The notes: generated by a model from the sequence alone, not told the origin. A stretch of DNA of 64,000 bases from Branchiostoma belcheri (GCF_001625305.1 NW_017803921.1:1436045-1500044), one strand, 5' to 3'; positions 1 to 10,970 are shown, counted from the first letter of the stretch. Numbers and translations: made by a program.

Positions 1-867
1 AAATGTCACGCTGGAATCCGGTTAGAAAGACCTTGCTGACATTGGTTGAGGAAGAATAATGAGAGTCTCCTGGGGATTATAAAGAACAAAATTAAGTTGC
101 AAAGAATATCTTATGAAAACGTGGCCTGGTTCCCTAGTCCTAAAGAGAAAGCGTAGGAAAATAACGACCACTGACTAACACTCAACGATGAGAATCGTAG
201 TTAACGAGGGCAGTGTTTAAAGAAATGTCATTCCTTTTACACTGCATTTTATCACTCGCGGAGCTGCTAGCGTGACGGTATATTCGTCTGTCTTCCAACA
301 AAACCGTCGTAACAAGATAACGGATACCGCATAAACATCTAGACCTTGAGATAATGTAACCAGGCACTAATGGATCAGACCTCGCGTTATCCGTCAAGGC
401 TACAGCACTAATGCACGGACATGACAAAAGCGGATGTGTACCGTTTCAGGGAGAACCAGCTGTAACAGGATATGACGTGCGGAGGTTCTTTCATCCAGGT
501 CGCACGTTTGAAGGTCAAATGACGGCGAAAGTTGTAAAGATATTTTATCCCACCAATGCATATCTTACATAAATATAAATATACACATCTCTTGCCTTTA
601 CTCAAACGCCGAAGCCTTGCCCTTTTTCTGTTGAACTACTGTACCCCTTTTCCAGGGATCTGTATAATTAACAGTATTGGTGTTGGTTGAAATACAGTAC
701 ATTAAAAGTGACAACATGGCCCTACGTTTGAAAGTAATCTGGTCGTATATTCTCTTTGATATGCGAGATTCAATAATTCTATCCTCGCACGAGTTGAGAT
801 AGGTGATACCAAACGATACACTTGCCATGTCCTTACTTGTAACAAGTTGTTGTATTTCCCATTACAG
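1..867. other. No gene recognised
   Basis: Ordinary AT-rich sequence with only short frames lacking family resemblance. A signal-peptide exon of gene A could be here but none stands out. Confidence 0.5.
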
Positions 868-972
868 AGAAGCACATTCCGAAGACCACGGCTCTCTCCC
901 CTGTCAGGCCGGGTGTCAGAGTACGACGTAACGGCGGAGAGTCTGCACCGCTCAGACAGACGCAGGGGACTG
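868..972 (+). CDS. Possible upstream exon of gene A
   Basis: A 105-nt segment sits between a good acceptor (TTACAG, AG at 866-867) and a GTAATA donor at 973. In phase 0 it encodes 35 residues rich in Arg and Ser, with the stretch VSEYDVTAESLHRSDRRRGL, and ends in phase 0, which is what the next recognised exon at 3035 needs. Its place and hydrophilic, linker-like content fit the poorly conserved N-terminal region of PLXDC proteins. There is no sequence match to the equivalent exon of gene B (61471-61386), and the entry phases differ, so this may be chance. Confidence 0.35.
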
Positions 973-3034
973 GTAATAACTACAACAGAACAGCTTTGGA
1001 CGAGGTGGGCAAACCGTCAGATATTCTTCGTCATTCTTTTCATGACATGACATGTATTCTCTGTTCTACGGTATTTCTGTTGTTCGCAAATGTGTTGGTC
1101 ATTCCAAGTTTGAAGAATTGGTGCGATCATAATGATAGTAATAAGATTAACTGAGTAAGATGAGCTCTTCTGATCATATATGCAGGTCCTGATCCCATTA
1201 TCCTGACTCAAAATGCCTTAGGTTGATGCTTAAAGCGTCCATCTTTGTAATAGGTCAGAGGTCAACTTTCCAAAAGACCAAATTACACCAGTATCGATTT
1301 TCGAGAGACCTGTAGGGCTCTGATGTCGTCTGCAAATGTCAACAGTTCAGTTTCAATCCAAGAGTCAGGAAGAACCCTCCTCTGGGAACGGAACAAACGG
1401 TAAACGGGTTTTCGAAAATGATGAGATCAAAAGAACAGGTAGCAGAAAAGGTCAGTCGATATTAGAATAGCCATTTATAGCTTTTCACGTTTGAAAATAC
1501 TGTAGACAGATTTTACACGGACTAGCTGTGGAGAGCGGTTGAACGTTGAGTACTTTGAAATACCTCAGTGCTTTATCTGATCAACGTTTGCGGACATGTA
1601 GGGCATTATTGGGCATTTGCCAGTTTCCTTCATTATGATCTGTCAAAGGCAAACAGGCTTATATATATTCCTCAGGCGAAGAATTCAAGCAAATTGGCTT
1701 TGGATTTCTTCCAGGACTTCCAGGTAGCTGCCAGCAGGGGATTTACAATAGTAATTTTAATCAACATTGCATGACAGTTCACCTTATACAGAGGTTAGGA
1801 AAGCGACGACAATTTATAGGCATCCAACCCAATGTCTGGGCGCCTAAAATATTTTGAACAAGAAAATCTGTCTGATACTGATATTTAGGACATTTCTTCT
1901 AATTTGATACTTGTGTATTGAAATAGCTAGAAAACAAGCTACTTGAGGTGTCTCCTAGTTTTTTGGTACTGCCCGTACATAGCTAAAACCAGCCTATGAT
2001 ACCAAGCAACATTTCCTATCAGTGACATCGCATTTTTGCCTCGTAAATATTAGTAGGCCAAGGGATAGGATTGATTGAAATTACTGCAATGAAAGAATGA
2101 CCAGAAAATGGACTTTGAAAATCAAGATTCGCAGCCCTGATAGTGCATTGGATGCAAAAGGCAAGTCTTCAAACAATCCCAAATGTTAATGGCTCGCTAA
2201 GAGAACCGTTGATCTTGCCGGGTCAAATATTTCACAGAACCAAGTGGTCTTTCATGTTCAAAGCTGTTTGAAATCGATGCGGAATGCGCTGTGATCGCAT
2301 CTCCCCATGCCCATTACCGCTACTCCGAGAACAGCAACATTTCAACTGTAGTTCACAGGCTGTTTCTGATTAGTAAGCCCCTTCATCATGCCCCGGTAGC
2401 ACGCAGCCCTCAATTACGTGTGTCCTTTACTCACGGCTTACCAATAGCGGCATCATCGTCGCCGAGCGTTTAGTTAAGTAGATTACACTGTCAGCGCAGT
2501 TTGAAATGTAAAGGTCAGCTATTCTCCGGCGGGGAGGCGTCTCTTATCGCGATGAACGGGAGATCGATGTGGACACTTAGAGTTTCCATCAGCCTCAGCC
2601 AAAAGGGAACTTTGCTGTAGATCTGATCGGTACATGTTTGAAGGTCGGAGGAAGGAGATCAGATAAGACGCACTCAGGCTGAAGATGTCTTGATTCTCTG
2701 ATGTCCTTTCCTGTACTATTGATTGGGGCTGTTTCATTATCTTAAGGCAGGGGATCAAGATGTACGAGTTTCATTCCATCAATGTACTATAATTTACGAA
2801 CCGATGTGCATCACTGACATCAATAGCAGAAATACGTAATTTATCTATTTAATGAGTATTGTGGCAATATAACGTTTAATGCTTGATTTGTGATTTGTAT
2901 TTACCAACTTTACATGGACAAAACCAAATTCCTAACACTACCAACATCACAAAATCTGTGTTCACTTGAATCCAGGATTTGCAACGATGTATAGGAATGT
3001 CACATTAAGACATCAAACTGTTTTTCTCTGTCAG
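973..3034. other. Intron or upstream region of gene A, nothing recognised
   Basis: No exon with a PLXDC match was found. If 868-972 is an exon this is one intron. Confidence 0.5.
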
Positions 3035-3169
3035 AATTACCACGAGTACTACAGATCCCACTACTACACCCACTATCCGCCGGGCAGAGGATTCTGGGTA
3101 GACGTCGATGGCGAAAGAAATGGACACACCATCGCCAACGGGCTGCCGGGAAGAAACATGAACACCAAA
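3035..3169 (+). CDS. Plxdc-like: Gene A exon: start of conserved ectodomain
   Basis: 135 nt, phase 0 to 0, acceptor TCTCTGTCAG and donor GTAGGT. It encodes 45 residues containing YPPGRGFWVDVD and ending NMNTK. The aromatic FWV(D/E) core matches the corresponding segment of vertebrate PLXDC2 (LWVNI). By eye 19 of 45 residues are shared with the gene B exon, making this the least conserved of the paired ectodomain exons. Confidence 0.93.
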
Positions 3170-6100
3170 GTAGGTCTCACTTAGATTAAGCAGTACCTTT
3201 GCTTTATGTACATAAAATGCCACTGAACGAACAAAAGCGAAATCAGGAAAATCTAACACAATTCTAAAAGTGAATTTTGTGACTTACATAAGCCAAAGAA
3301 AACTAGATTTTTTTCTATTTATCTTTCTCAAGATTTTCTCTTTTTCGGCGTAGGGGCTTATTTTGAACCCTGTACTGATATCTTGCATTTCAGAATGTTC
3401 GTCTATCGTTTGACTTCCCTTTCTATGGCAGTCCGATAAGGAACATAACCATAGCGGTCAAAGGTAAAGTCAATGCTTCATGTACCTTTACAGAAGATAA
3501 ATGTACAGATATATTGTCAGGTAAGAAATTATGATCTCCATTGGAACGCATAGACAGCTTTTAAAATATACATCGGCTAATTGCGTGATAGAAAAGAGGA
3601 GGAAACACCACTAAAGTATACATGAAATCTGTCTAAGATCGTTAATAGTACTTTAAGATAGAAGGTTATTCAATTTATAAACGTAGACGTAACGTCATCG
3701 TTCTTCCAGAATCATAATTACGTTATAGCTATAACAGTGTAATATCGTTTTTATGCCCTTCATACGACTATAAATTGGAAAATGGAAAATGTAGTATATT
3801 GAAGGATAATGTAAAATAATATCCAATTTTCATTGCATTAGTCTTAGCCTAGGTATGTCTGTATTAGCAGGCACATCAATTTTCGGCAGTACAGCTGGTA
3901 CAGAACATTGCACGGTCTCATTGCAACTAAGAACATTTGCTTCGCAAGCCTAATTACCATTTTTCGAGCAAAAACGGGTAGAAATGTATTCTTCTAGAGC
4001 AAATATGTTGAAAATATATTCTAATGTTACAGGTTTCATGTCCATTGGTTCTGCCTTGAGCCACTCCCTGGCCTCCACACAGTACATCGCTCCTCTCATG
4101 GCGAACTTCGACCCAGGGCTGGACCCCATGTCTGTAGTCAGGTATCGTGATAACGGTAAGAGCTGTCATTTGTTTGAAACATGGGAAGTTATTAACGAAT
4201 AAACTAGTAGATTCTCTAAAATTTATATAGGGATGAGCTGAATAGTGTGCAACTGACGGTACACAAGTTAACGGATCTTAGTTTTCAGGACACTTATCGA
4301 GATGGCGGTGGTTATGACAAAAAGTTTTCGTAGTGTCATTAATTTGCAACCAGGAACATATGGCTTAACGAATCCTAGACTTTATGGCCCTTACAAGTGT
4401 CTGATTGCTATGTTGAGTTCTACAGAATCTGACATCTGGATGTTACATTTAATTTTATTAGCTACAGACTAATCATGTTTCTTGATGATATGACTCGGCT
4501 GAGATTTTTCTGCTGCATGAACTACTTTCCTGAGTTGTAATTAGATTTCCTCTGGTGGTTATTGGTTGGTTTACGAGCGCGTCATCTCCGTTTTATCAGC
4601 AGGAGAAAAACTTGTTTTCCTTCTTCGTGATTAATTTACCGCGTACCAGTAAATTAGTTTTGTTATCATCGTTATATGAACTTGATTAGTTTTCTGTGGA
4701 ATGTAATTAATGTTTGGCAAGATGTACCCAATATTTTGAGCAGCGTAATTAGTATTCCTGTAAGACTATTAAATTTTGAGTCGCTTTTGTCTGGCAACTG
4801 CCTTAATTCCGTTTCAGCATTCAGGAGAAAGCTTATTTGATAATGAAGTGTCCCGTGTTAATCATTGTGGAAAACGATTTGTCAATCACCGAAGTTAATA
4901 TCATTCTACTTCAGAATACTTGAGAATTAATCATTCACTTTTCGCTGTACGTGTGTGTAACATGGGTCCCCTGACAATGTCTAGACATGGGCTTTGTGCG
5001 GAACAGAGGTTTGAATAATTAAGTGGTATCCAAGGGACAGTTGTCATCTCTTGTAACAAATAATTTACAATTGTGCTGTTTTCATAGGAAGTGCTCTAAG
5101 TGTTGAGTGGGGAAGACTGAGACTACGTGACGACACGGAAGGTAAATATTATTTTATATTAATATAATTTAATTACCACCGTTAGGTGAAATATCAGAAC
5201 CGGATTTACATTAATGTACATTTTTGAAGGGTGTACTTAAGAGTATTTAAAGCAAGCAATACTAGCATTTAAACCTTTAGGAATTATCAATATGATAATA
5301 TTGCTAATTAATCTAAAGTAATTATTTTAAGTAGACTTTCTTTCTCATCACTTTTAGGACAGACGTTTACTTTCCAAGTCACACTGTCACGAGATGGCCG
5401 GATTATATTCGTCTACAAGAAGGTTGGTTACAAAGGTTCAACAGCAATAACAAACTAGAAAGGCCAATATTTGCTTTGGAGCAAATACAGCGATGGGTTC
5501 ACCACATTTTACGACATGGCAGGGAAAGAATGAGAAACACAAGGGAAAACAATGATTTACATTGATATAACTATAATATGAACTAACATACGACTAAAAC
5601 AACAGTTGGATAGCTATTCCCTACTTTATTGGTTAGGATTTTTAATTGCATAATGCAAACTGTTGATTTTCAAAATAAAAATAACGTTCATGCCCCGCAT
5701 TCCAATGCTGGAGCAGGAAAGCTTGAAATACCTACCAAAACACTTGAATACAGACATACTGTCAGTATGGAAATGCCCTGCGGCAGGTGTTAATCAAGTT
5801 AAATCCCAACAGCCAATCAGCAAGAAATGCTCTGTGCAGGTGGAAATGCACTGTGCAGTTGTTAATCAAGTTAAATCCCAACAGCCAATCAGCAAGAAGT
5901 ATAGAGGAAAGCTGCATGCCTATTGGTTGATGCCCTGCATTCCATTGTGATGACTCATACCCAAACGTGGTAAACATGGCACACTAACACAGTAATACAT
6001 TAGCTATAACACAGCCAAAAAACTCAAATAAAACCATTCTAAAAGCCTGTATCACAAAAATTTAAAAAACGCCTAGGGGTATTTGCCCACTGTACCTCCA

Positions 6101-9100
6101 TACCAAATTTCAGGACCTTAGGCCCTAAAATGAAGAAGCTGAATCCATTTAAAAAATGGCAGGAGAAGAAGAAGGAGAAGGAGAAGGAGAAGAAACACCA
6201 GAAAAAGCAATATGGTTTCACCACACCACTTCGTGGTGTGGTGAACCCATAAAAATGTTATGGTTGGTAACAAAGCCTATTGAAATGTTTCATATGTTGT
6301 AAGATAGGACGCAATAGGTATTTAAACCACCAAGTGTTTGGGCGACTTTACTGGGATCCACAATCACCTTGACATTTTTGTTAGTTATTATTCCTGTGGT
6401 TGAAGACATGAAGATCATGAAAAGACATTGATCTGGTCTTCAAAGGAGCCTTCAGTAGTTTGTAATCATAAAATGTTTGAAACATGGCTTCCCAATATTA
6501 CTTCATGTTATAAATTCAGTTCCCGTGGGTGTTCTAATGTTTTGCCCGTTTAGATAACGCCCACAACCACCCATTCTTTGTGCCCTCTGGACTTGTGGCC
6601 TACCCCGTGAAAAGGATTCTTGAGTAATTGAGATCTAATCTTGGCTGTAAGGCCTTGGCAGTAAAGGAAATCAGCCACATGGATTGCCCTAGGCGACCTT
6701 TGAATGTCGGGGGAAACGACCTTTTGGTTGTTAGTTTACCGCCAACCTTGACCGCCGAACAGAGGATGGGAGTGTAGGGGTGCTTCGGCAACAGCTACAA
6801 TATGAACAGAAGTCACCATGAAATTTCACCTGTGTTGGTAGTAATCATAGTAAAATTTTGATCTTTATTCCAACACAAGAATTAAGGTCAAGTTTGTAAC
6901 GACCACTGTCGCCTTCATCAGGATAACCAATCATTTCGAAACGTAATCTCGCGAGAGCCTTACGGTTACAGACACGTGTCCATATTCACACGAGACTTTA
7001 CGGATACGTACGTGAGGTCAGCAATTGTTCAAACGAAGATTAACAGAAATCAGAAATGACCAAAACGAACGGACACGAACCATGGACCAACTCTAACTCT
7101 TCATCTTCATCATCATCATCATCAGATTACCAGGCTGTAGAGACATTCTTATCACAATAATATGCTTCGCGCTACGAAGAACAGACCTCTGTTAACATCT
7201 CTGTTAGCATTGTGGTTATTTCTGTGGTTATCTTAAAATTGTGATGTGAAGTGCATTCACACACCGCTGCCTGGGTTGATGTGTAGCCTTGATATCGCCC
7301 ACAAGGCGTGACTGTAATTTGTTCCGCCAGATCCCGAAGCCGGTGACGAGTATAGACGACTCCTCACACCCCGTCAGAGTCGGCATATCTGACGCCTACA
7401 CGGTGGAAGCACTGCTGGTGCCCTTCTCAGGTAATAATATAATTGCCATTCATATTATCTCATAGTTTGTTTCGTATGAATATCAGGGAAAACGACATAG
7501 AGAACGGCAAAATACAAGTATTTTGAAAGACAGGGGTTGATTCTGGTTAATGATAAGTTTATTGCAAATTCCTGCCCGAAGGCTAATTGCAAATAACAAA
7601 GATAAATATCATTGAAACAGGGTACAAAATAACTTCAAAATGTACATAATAACACAAGGTAATTGTCTAAAACTATAGATATGTCTAAAACTATGTATGA
7701 AGGGTTAAAGTTAAAAACGTGTCCACTCTTACGTTGCAGACATTAATCGAAAGACGTCGACAATCTACGAGTACCACACGATAGAGCTGGAGAAGGGCAG
7801 GGTGGCAACAGGGTCGGCTATCGTTCTGTCTCCGCTACCGAGTAAGTGTTTCCTGCCATCATCTGTCCTTGTAGAACCGATTCCTCATACGCCTTCCATC
7901 GCCAATTTGACAAGACAATCTCATAGATAATCTTTGTTTTCAGCAATGAGTAACAAAATACAAGACAACTGATTAGTATTAGAGTATTAGTAACAGCGAG
8001 TTGTGGGTTCACTTCCAGCATGTGGGCAGTTTGGAGACTGTAACAGCTGCCTCAGGTCCAAAACTGGCTTCAACTGTCGTTGGTGTCCATCACTTAACAG
8101 GTACGATTTTTTACAATCTATTTGAAGTAAATGGGACATTTATCAGGAAAATGGCTGAGTCCTCAAGGAATAAAACATGTAGCATCAAATCACAAACCAT
8201 AGACTCAGGATGCTCCGAGACCCGATTCATTTGATAGTCACGAAGTATAAATAAAGATAAACATCATTATGTTTTTATGACTTTTGATGTCGCTACTTCA
8301 GATGTTCTGATGGCTACGATCGGAGCAGGCAACAGTGGGTTGATGCTGGGTGTGATAAGCAGGTATGTCCTGGGCAATTTATGGGAATATTCACAAGTTT
8401 AGTACAATTCACAAATGTCACATATTGCAGTATACCACATCCTTTAGGATAAAGTGTTACGCCGTAGGCGCACCCAGTGTGAATCTGTTTGAACTTAAGT
8501 TTGGGAGAATAACGTTACATGTATATTACAGGACATTTACACTGTACTGAATTGTTTCAAACATCCAGGCCGGCTATGTGAGGTGTAGAACAGGGAACGT
8601 GCCTTTGCTGGAAGTGCCTTCCACGTCAGTGACTACCCGAGCCAAGCCCACTCGTCCCTCGCTCGTGTTTCGTCGGTTCCCGACGACGGCCGAGTCGCGT
8701 TTCACGAACGTTCGCGACGACAAATCCATCAACTTCCCGGAAACAACGTCAAATTCCAGGCAGCGAATCAACGTCTGGCAGGTCACCAACGACGACCCTG
8801 GCGTAGGGACCGATCACCGAGTCCCTGATACTTTAGACAACCGAGATCAGGAGAGGACTTCTTATGGTATCCCTCAGACACTAGAGATCGAGGTTGTGAT
8901 ATGCATACTGGTGGCCGTGGTGATAGTTGTTGTCGCCATAGCCTGGATTATTCACTCGTATTCCCGGAGACCAGGACTCGAGCTTTTTGTTGTTGAGGTA
9001 AGGGTAAGTACTTTCATTATGAAGATAAAGGAACTGATTAGTTGTTGAGCTGATTGACGTATTGATTTATTGACTTGCAATTGATTTACCCACAATGTAT

Positions 9101-9626
9101 TTACTTAAACGTAATACTGTTAAATATGTGAAAAAGTTCACTTCTTAGAATAGACGTGGTTGCACTTTTCCACTGATAAATATGTGATTTAGGAACCGTT
9201 GTTTCAGAGTCATTTCCTCATATGGTAGATCATGTTGTATTGTATGATTGGATGTTTTACTACATGTACCTTTTGTACACCCTGCAGCTTTACGGTAGAG
9301 AAACGCCACCTACATAGCACCAAAGGATCCTTTCAGCAACTTTTGTTACGGAGGAATCATAAGTTCATTTATTTTTATCGCATTCGTTACAGTCCACATA
9401 GGTGCGAGGTATGTTGGTTGCATTCGAGCTAACGCAATTAAAGTCTTCGAGCCTTTTGATACCTTATCTATACTCGGTAGCATCATTTTGTATTTAGGTT
9501 ACGGGAAATGGTGTCTTATTCGTCATGACATTTCTTGCATTTCTTTTGCAGATTGACAATCCTGACAACGTACGGACAAGCACTCAGTATTACATGGATG
9601 TCATAGCTCTGTATTCTAAACAATGA
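3035..9626 (+). CDS. Plxdc-like: Gene A: plexin domain-containing protein (PLXDC/TEM7 family), 11 coding exons, 5' end missing
   Basis: Exons: 3035-3169, 3394-3463, 4033-4155, 5088-5141, 5358-5422, 7331-7430, 7740-7841, 8019-8100, 8302-8362, 8569-8997 and 9552-9626. Joined, they give 431 residues and a TGA at 9624-9626, with GT-AG introns and continuous phase throughout. Family hallmarks seen are FWVDVD, SFDFPFYG, STQYIAPLMANFD, VRYRDNG, DGRIIFVYK, HPVRVGISDA, TIYEYH and SPLPTC. These are followed by an eight-cysteine PSI module, a Thr/Ser/Pro/Arg-rich linker, one transmembrane helix and a 24-residue tail. Vertebrate PLXDC1 and PLXDC2 (about 500-530 residues) are surface proteins of endothelium and neurons, reported to bind nidogen, cortactin and PEDF; whether that applies here is inference. 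The N-terminal exon with the signal peptide was not identified and may lie upstream of the window. The family call is very safe; assignment to PLXDC1 versus PLXDC2 cannot be made, because one invertebrate gene would be co-orthologous to both. Confidence 0.95.
3394..3463 (+). CDS. Plxdc-like: Gene A exon: nidogen-like domain, first part
   Basis: 70 nt, phase 0 to 1. It encodes SFDFPFYG, a signature of PLXDC and nidogen-like domains, followed by a predicted N-glycosylation sequon (Asn-Ile-Thr, codon 3442-3444). Gene B keeps a sequon at the same place (Asn-Val-Ser). Confidence 0.95.
4033..4155 (+). CDS. Plxdc-like: Gene A exon: nidogen-like domain, core
   Basis: 123 nt, phase 1 to 1, preceded by TTACAG and followed by GTAAGA. 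It encodes STQYIAPLMANFD and VRYRDN, the most conserved block of the PLXDC family. By eye 33 of 41 residues are identical to gene B. Confidence 0.97.
5088..5141 (+). CDS. Plxdc-like: Gene A exon: nidogen-like domain, short exon
   Basis: 54 nt, phase 1 to 1, acceptor TTCATAG and donor GTAAAT. It encodes GSALSVEWGRLRLRDD, equivalent to the TALVVQWDHVHLQDN segment of vertebrate PLXDC2. Confidence 0.93.
5358..5422 (+). CDS. Plxdc-like: Gene A exon: nidogen-like domain, end strand
   Basis: 65 nt, phase 1 to 0. It encodes TFTFQVTLSRDGRIIFVYKK. The donor GTTGGT is weak, and the gene B exon also has a weak GTTTGA donor here. The intron that follows is long (1.9 kb) and holds a repeat element. Confidence 0.94.
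5453..6251 (+). mobile_element. Non-autonomous repeat element, copy 1 (intron of gene A)
   Basis: About 0.8 kb, homologous along its whole length to the inverted copy at 38110-38814. One end starts AACTAGAAAGGCC and carries a small hairpin (5470-5485). The other ends GTGGTGAACCCATA and carries an 11-bp-stem hairpin with a 3-nt loop (6219-6243). A short inverted terminal motif, ATGGGTTCACCACA, occurs near both ends (5493-5506 and the reverse complement at 6237-6250). It has no long reading frame. The roughly 95-nt excess over copy 2 comes mostly from a local duplication (5788-5900). It is most likely a MITE-like DNA transposon derivative; the superfamily is unknown. Confidence 0.8.
5788..5900 (+). 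repeat. Tandem duplication inside the element
   Basis: The phrase GTTAATCAAGTTAAATCCCA, continuing CAGCCAATCAGCAAGAA, occurs twice about 70 nt apart. Copy 2 of the element has only one unit, so the duplication arose after or independently of the ancestral element. Confidence 0.85.
6870..6940 (-). repeat. Retroelement-tail-like motif (CCTGATGAAG...GAAACG type)
   Basis: On the minus strand a TTTCGAAATGATTGG segment is followed by CCTGATGAAGGCGACAGTGG and TCGTTAC. Pairs of CCTGATGAAG with a (C)GAAACG word are common in 3' ends of animal retroelements. The family is not identified. Confidence 0.35.
7331..7430 (+). CDS. Plxdc-like: Gene A exon: PLXDC domain, HPVRVGISDA block
   Basis: 100 nt, phase 0 to 1, acceptor CCGCCAG and donor GTAATA. 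It encodes IDDSSHPVRVGISDAYTVE, matching NHPVKVGLSDAF of vertebrate PLXDC2. By eye 21 of 33 residues are identical to gene B. Confidence 0.95.
7740..7841 (+). CDS. Plxdc-like: Gene A exon: YEYH block leading into PSI
   Basis: 102 nt, phase 1 to 1, acceptor GTTGCAG and donor GTAAGT. It encodes KTSTIYEYHTIELEKG and ends LSPLP, directly before the first PSI cysteine. It is two codons longer than its gene B partner, the only length difference among the nine paired exons. Confidence 0.95.
8019..8100 (+). CDS. Plxdc-like: Gene A exon: PSI domain, cysteines 1-5
   Basis: 82 nt, phase 1 to 2. It encodes CGQFGDCNSC then GFNCRWC, giving the first five cysteines of the PSI (plexin-semaphorin-integrin) module. 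The spacing is that of PLXDC2 (CLQFNRCGPC then GFNCSWC). Confidence 0.96.
8302..8362 (+). CDS. Plxdc-like: Gene A exon: PSI domain, cysteines 6-7
   Basis: 61 nt, phase 2 to 0. It encodes RCSDGYDRSRQQWVDAGCDK, corresponding to CSSGFDRHRQDWVDSGC of vertebrate PLXDC2. The eighth PSI cysteine follows in the next exon (AGYVRC). Confidence 0.96.
8569..8997 (+). CDS. Plxdc-like: Gene A exon: linker, transmembrane helix and juxtamembrane
   Basis: 429 nt, phase 0 to 0, acceptor CATCCAG. It opens with AGYVRC (eighth PSI cysteine), then carries about 90 residues rich in Thr, Ser, Pro, Arg and Asp, a probable extended stalk. A hydrophobic helix of about 20 residues begins near 8890 (EVVICILVAVVIVVVAIAW) and is followed by IIHSYSRR as a basic stop-transfer. 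Two overlapping donors are possible: GTAAGG after 8997 or GTAAGT after 9003, the second adding Val-Arg. Both keep the frame. Confidence 0.93.
9552..9626 (+). CDS. Plxdc-like: Gene A last coding exon: cytoplasmic tail and stop
   Basis: 75 nt including TGA, acceptor TTTTGCAG at 9544-9551. It encodes a 24-residue tail containing TSTQYYMDVIALYSKQ. The exon choice rests on phase fit and a strong acceptor, since the tail is not conserved with gene B or with vertebrate PLXDC. A more distal alternative last exon is possible. Confidence 0.75.
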   Translation: MDNPDNVRTSTQYYMDVIALYSKQ

Positions 9627-10964
9627 AGCCAACGTTAGCATCGTGACTGGAATATGGTCGCCGCTCTGTGATGTGATTTGTACCAACTTCCGTCGATTTG
9701 AGAACGTGCTCTCCATGACGCCAGCCCACCCTTCAACTCGCTGTGATGACTGTTGATGTTAGGAGCTGTCCGGACACATTGTCGTGATGCCGTGAAGCTT
9801 CATCAGGCGCTACAATGACGAAGATCATTAGCTCCAATGACGAAGTCCATCCCATCCACCTATTACATTGCAAAATATGTGTAAATTCTGTGCGATACCT
9901 GTACAAAAGATGATAGTTCATGAAACATTCTCATACTTTATAGGGAGTGGTTTTAGACGATATGCACAAAATATGCGAGTTGTACATGTACTAGCCTTAA
10001 ACATGTTTTGTTCGATGTAAACTCGATCTACACTTTTCATTGATGTTCTGTATGTTATGACAAAGAGCTTCTGAAGCCTAAAACTACCATATTATGCCTG
10101 ATTTCTGTTCCATATCACTGATTACACACATCATTGTAGCCAACGTATTCCTTTTTATGGTTTTATTATTATTACCTCACAATCTATGCCCATTGTAAAC
10201 AGCGCTGCCGTCATCTACTGTGTAGACTATCTGACCAGGAGGATACGTAATTTATTCACTTAAGCTGGCCTCCATCTATAACAGCATTAAGACCAATCTC
10301 CGTGTACGCTGGCTGTATAACAAGGCCCGGGTCCCGCGGTAGGGCTCCGGGTGAAAGGCGACGTGCAATTTGTCCAACGTGGCCATGATTGATTCTAGGC
10401 AAAGCCTGGAATTACCAGATAAATTCTACTTATCCCAGACAAATTTAAAACGTTTACGGCTGTAAATAGCGGAGGCGCTGCCGCCGTCCCAGCGAGCCCA
10501 TCCAGGGTACATGTTGGGGCAGATTTCATTAAGGTTGGGATTTGCTGAGATTATTTTGGGGCGGACAGGGACGGTATCGCTGATGAGATGCCTGGTCAGA
10601 GGGGCTGATGGTCGCCGGGGGAATTACAGGAGAATGGGTTTGAAATGGAATCAAATTGTGTTTGGACTAACCGTAGTCCAACGGCTGCAGCAGGACTGTA
10701 GCATACTGCATATAATACTTATTGGCTATCGGGTGTGTTATACCATGGGACTTCTTCTATACCATGGACAATGCTATACAAATACATGTACGTACTACTC
10801 TATCAGCGATCAGCGGTGATGGGGACAACCTTTCTGCATTTCAGTCTGTCTCCTGATGTACTTATAAGTTTTTGTGGTAAGGTTGGATTCTTACTTTGAC
10901 GTCAACAAACTATATCGTGTACAATTGTAAAATAACATATAGGTCTTATATCACTACTCAGATC

Positions 10965-10970
10965 AATAAA
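10965..10970 (+). promoter_or_regulatory. Nearest consensus poly(A) signal downstream of gene A
   Basis: AATAAA lies about 1.3 kb past the gene A stop codon, with another at 11242-11247. I saw no closer canonical hexamer. Use of either site is inference. Confidence 0.3.

Noticed and set aside
5663-5950. 95-codon frame in the gene A intron
   Set aside because: It lies wholly inside the repeat element, and its internal protein repeat is just the DNA duplication.
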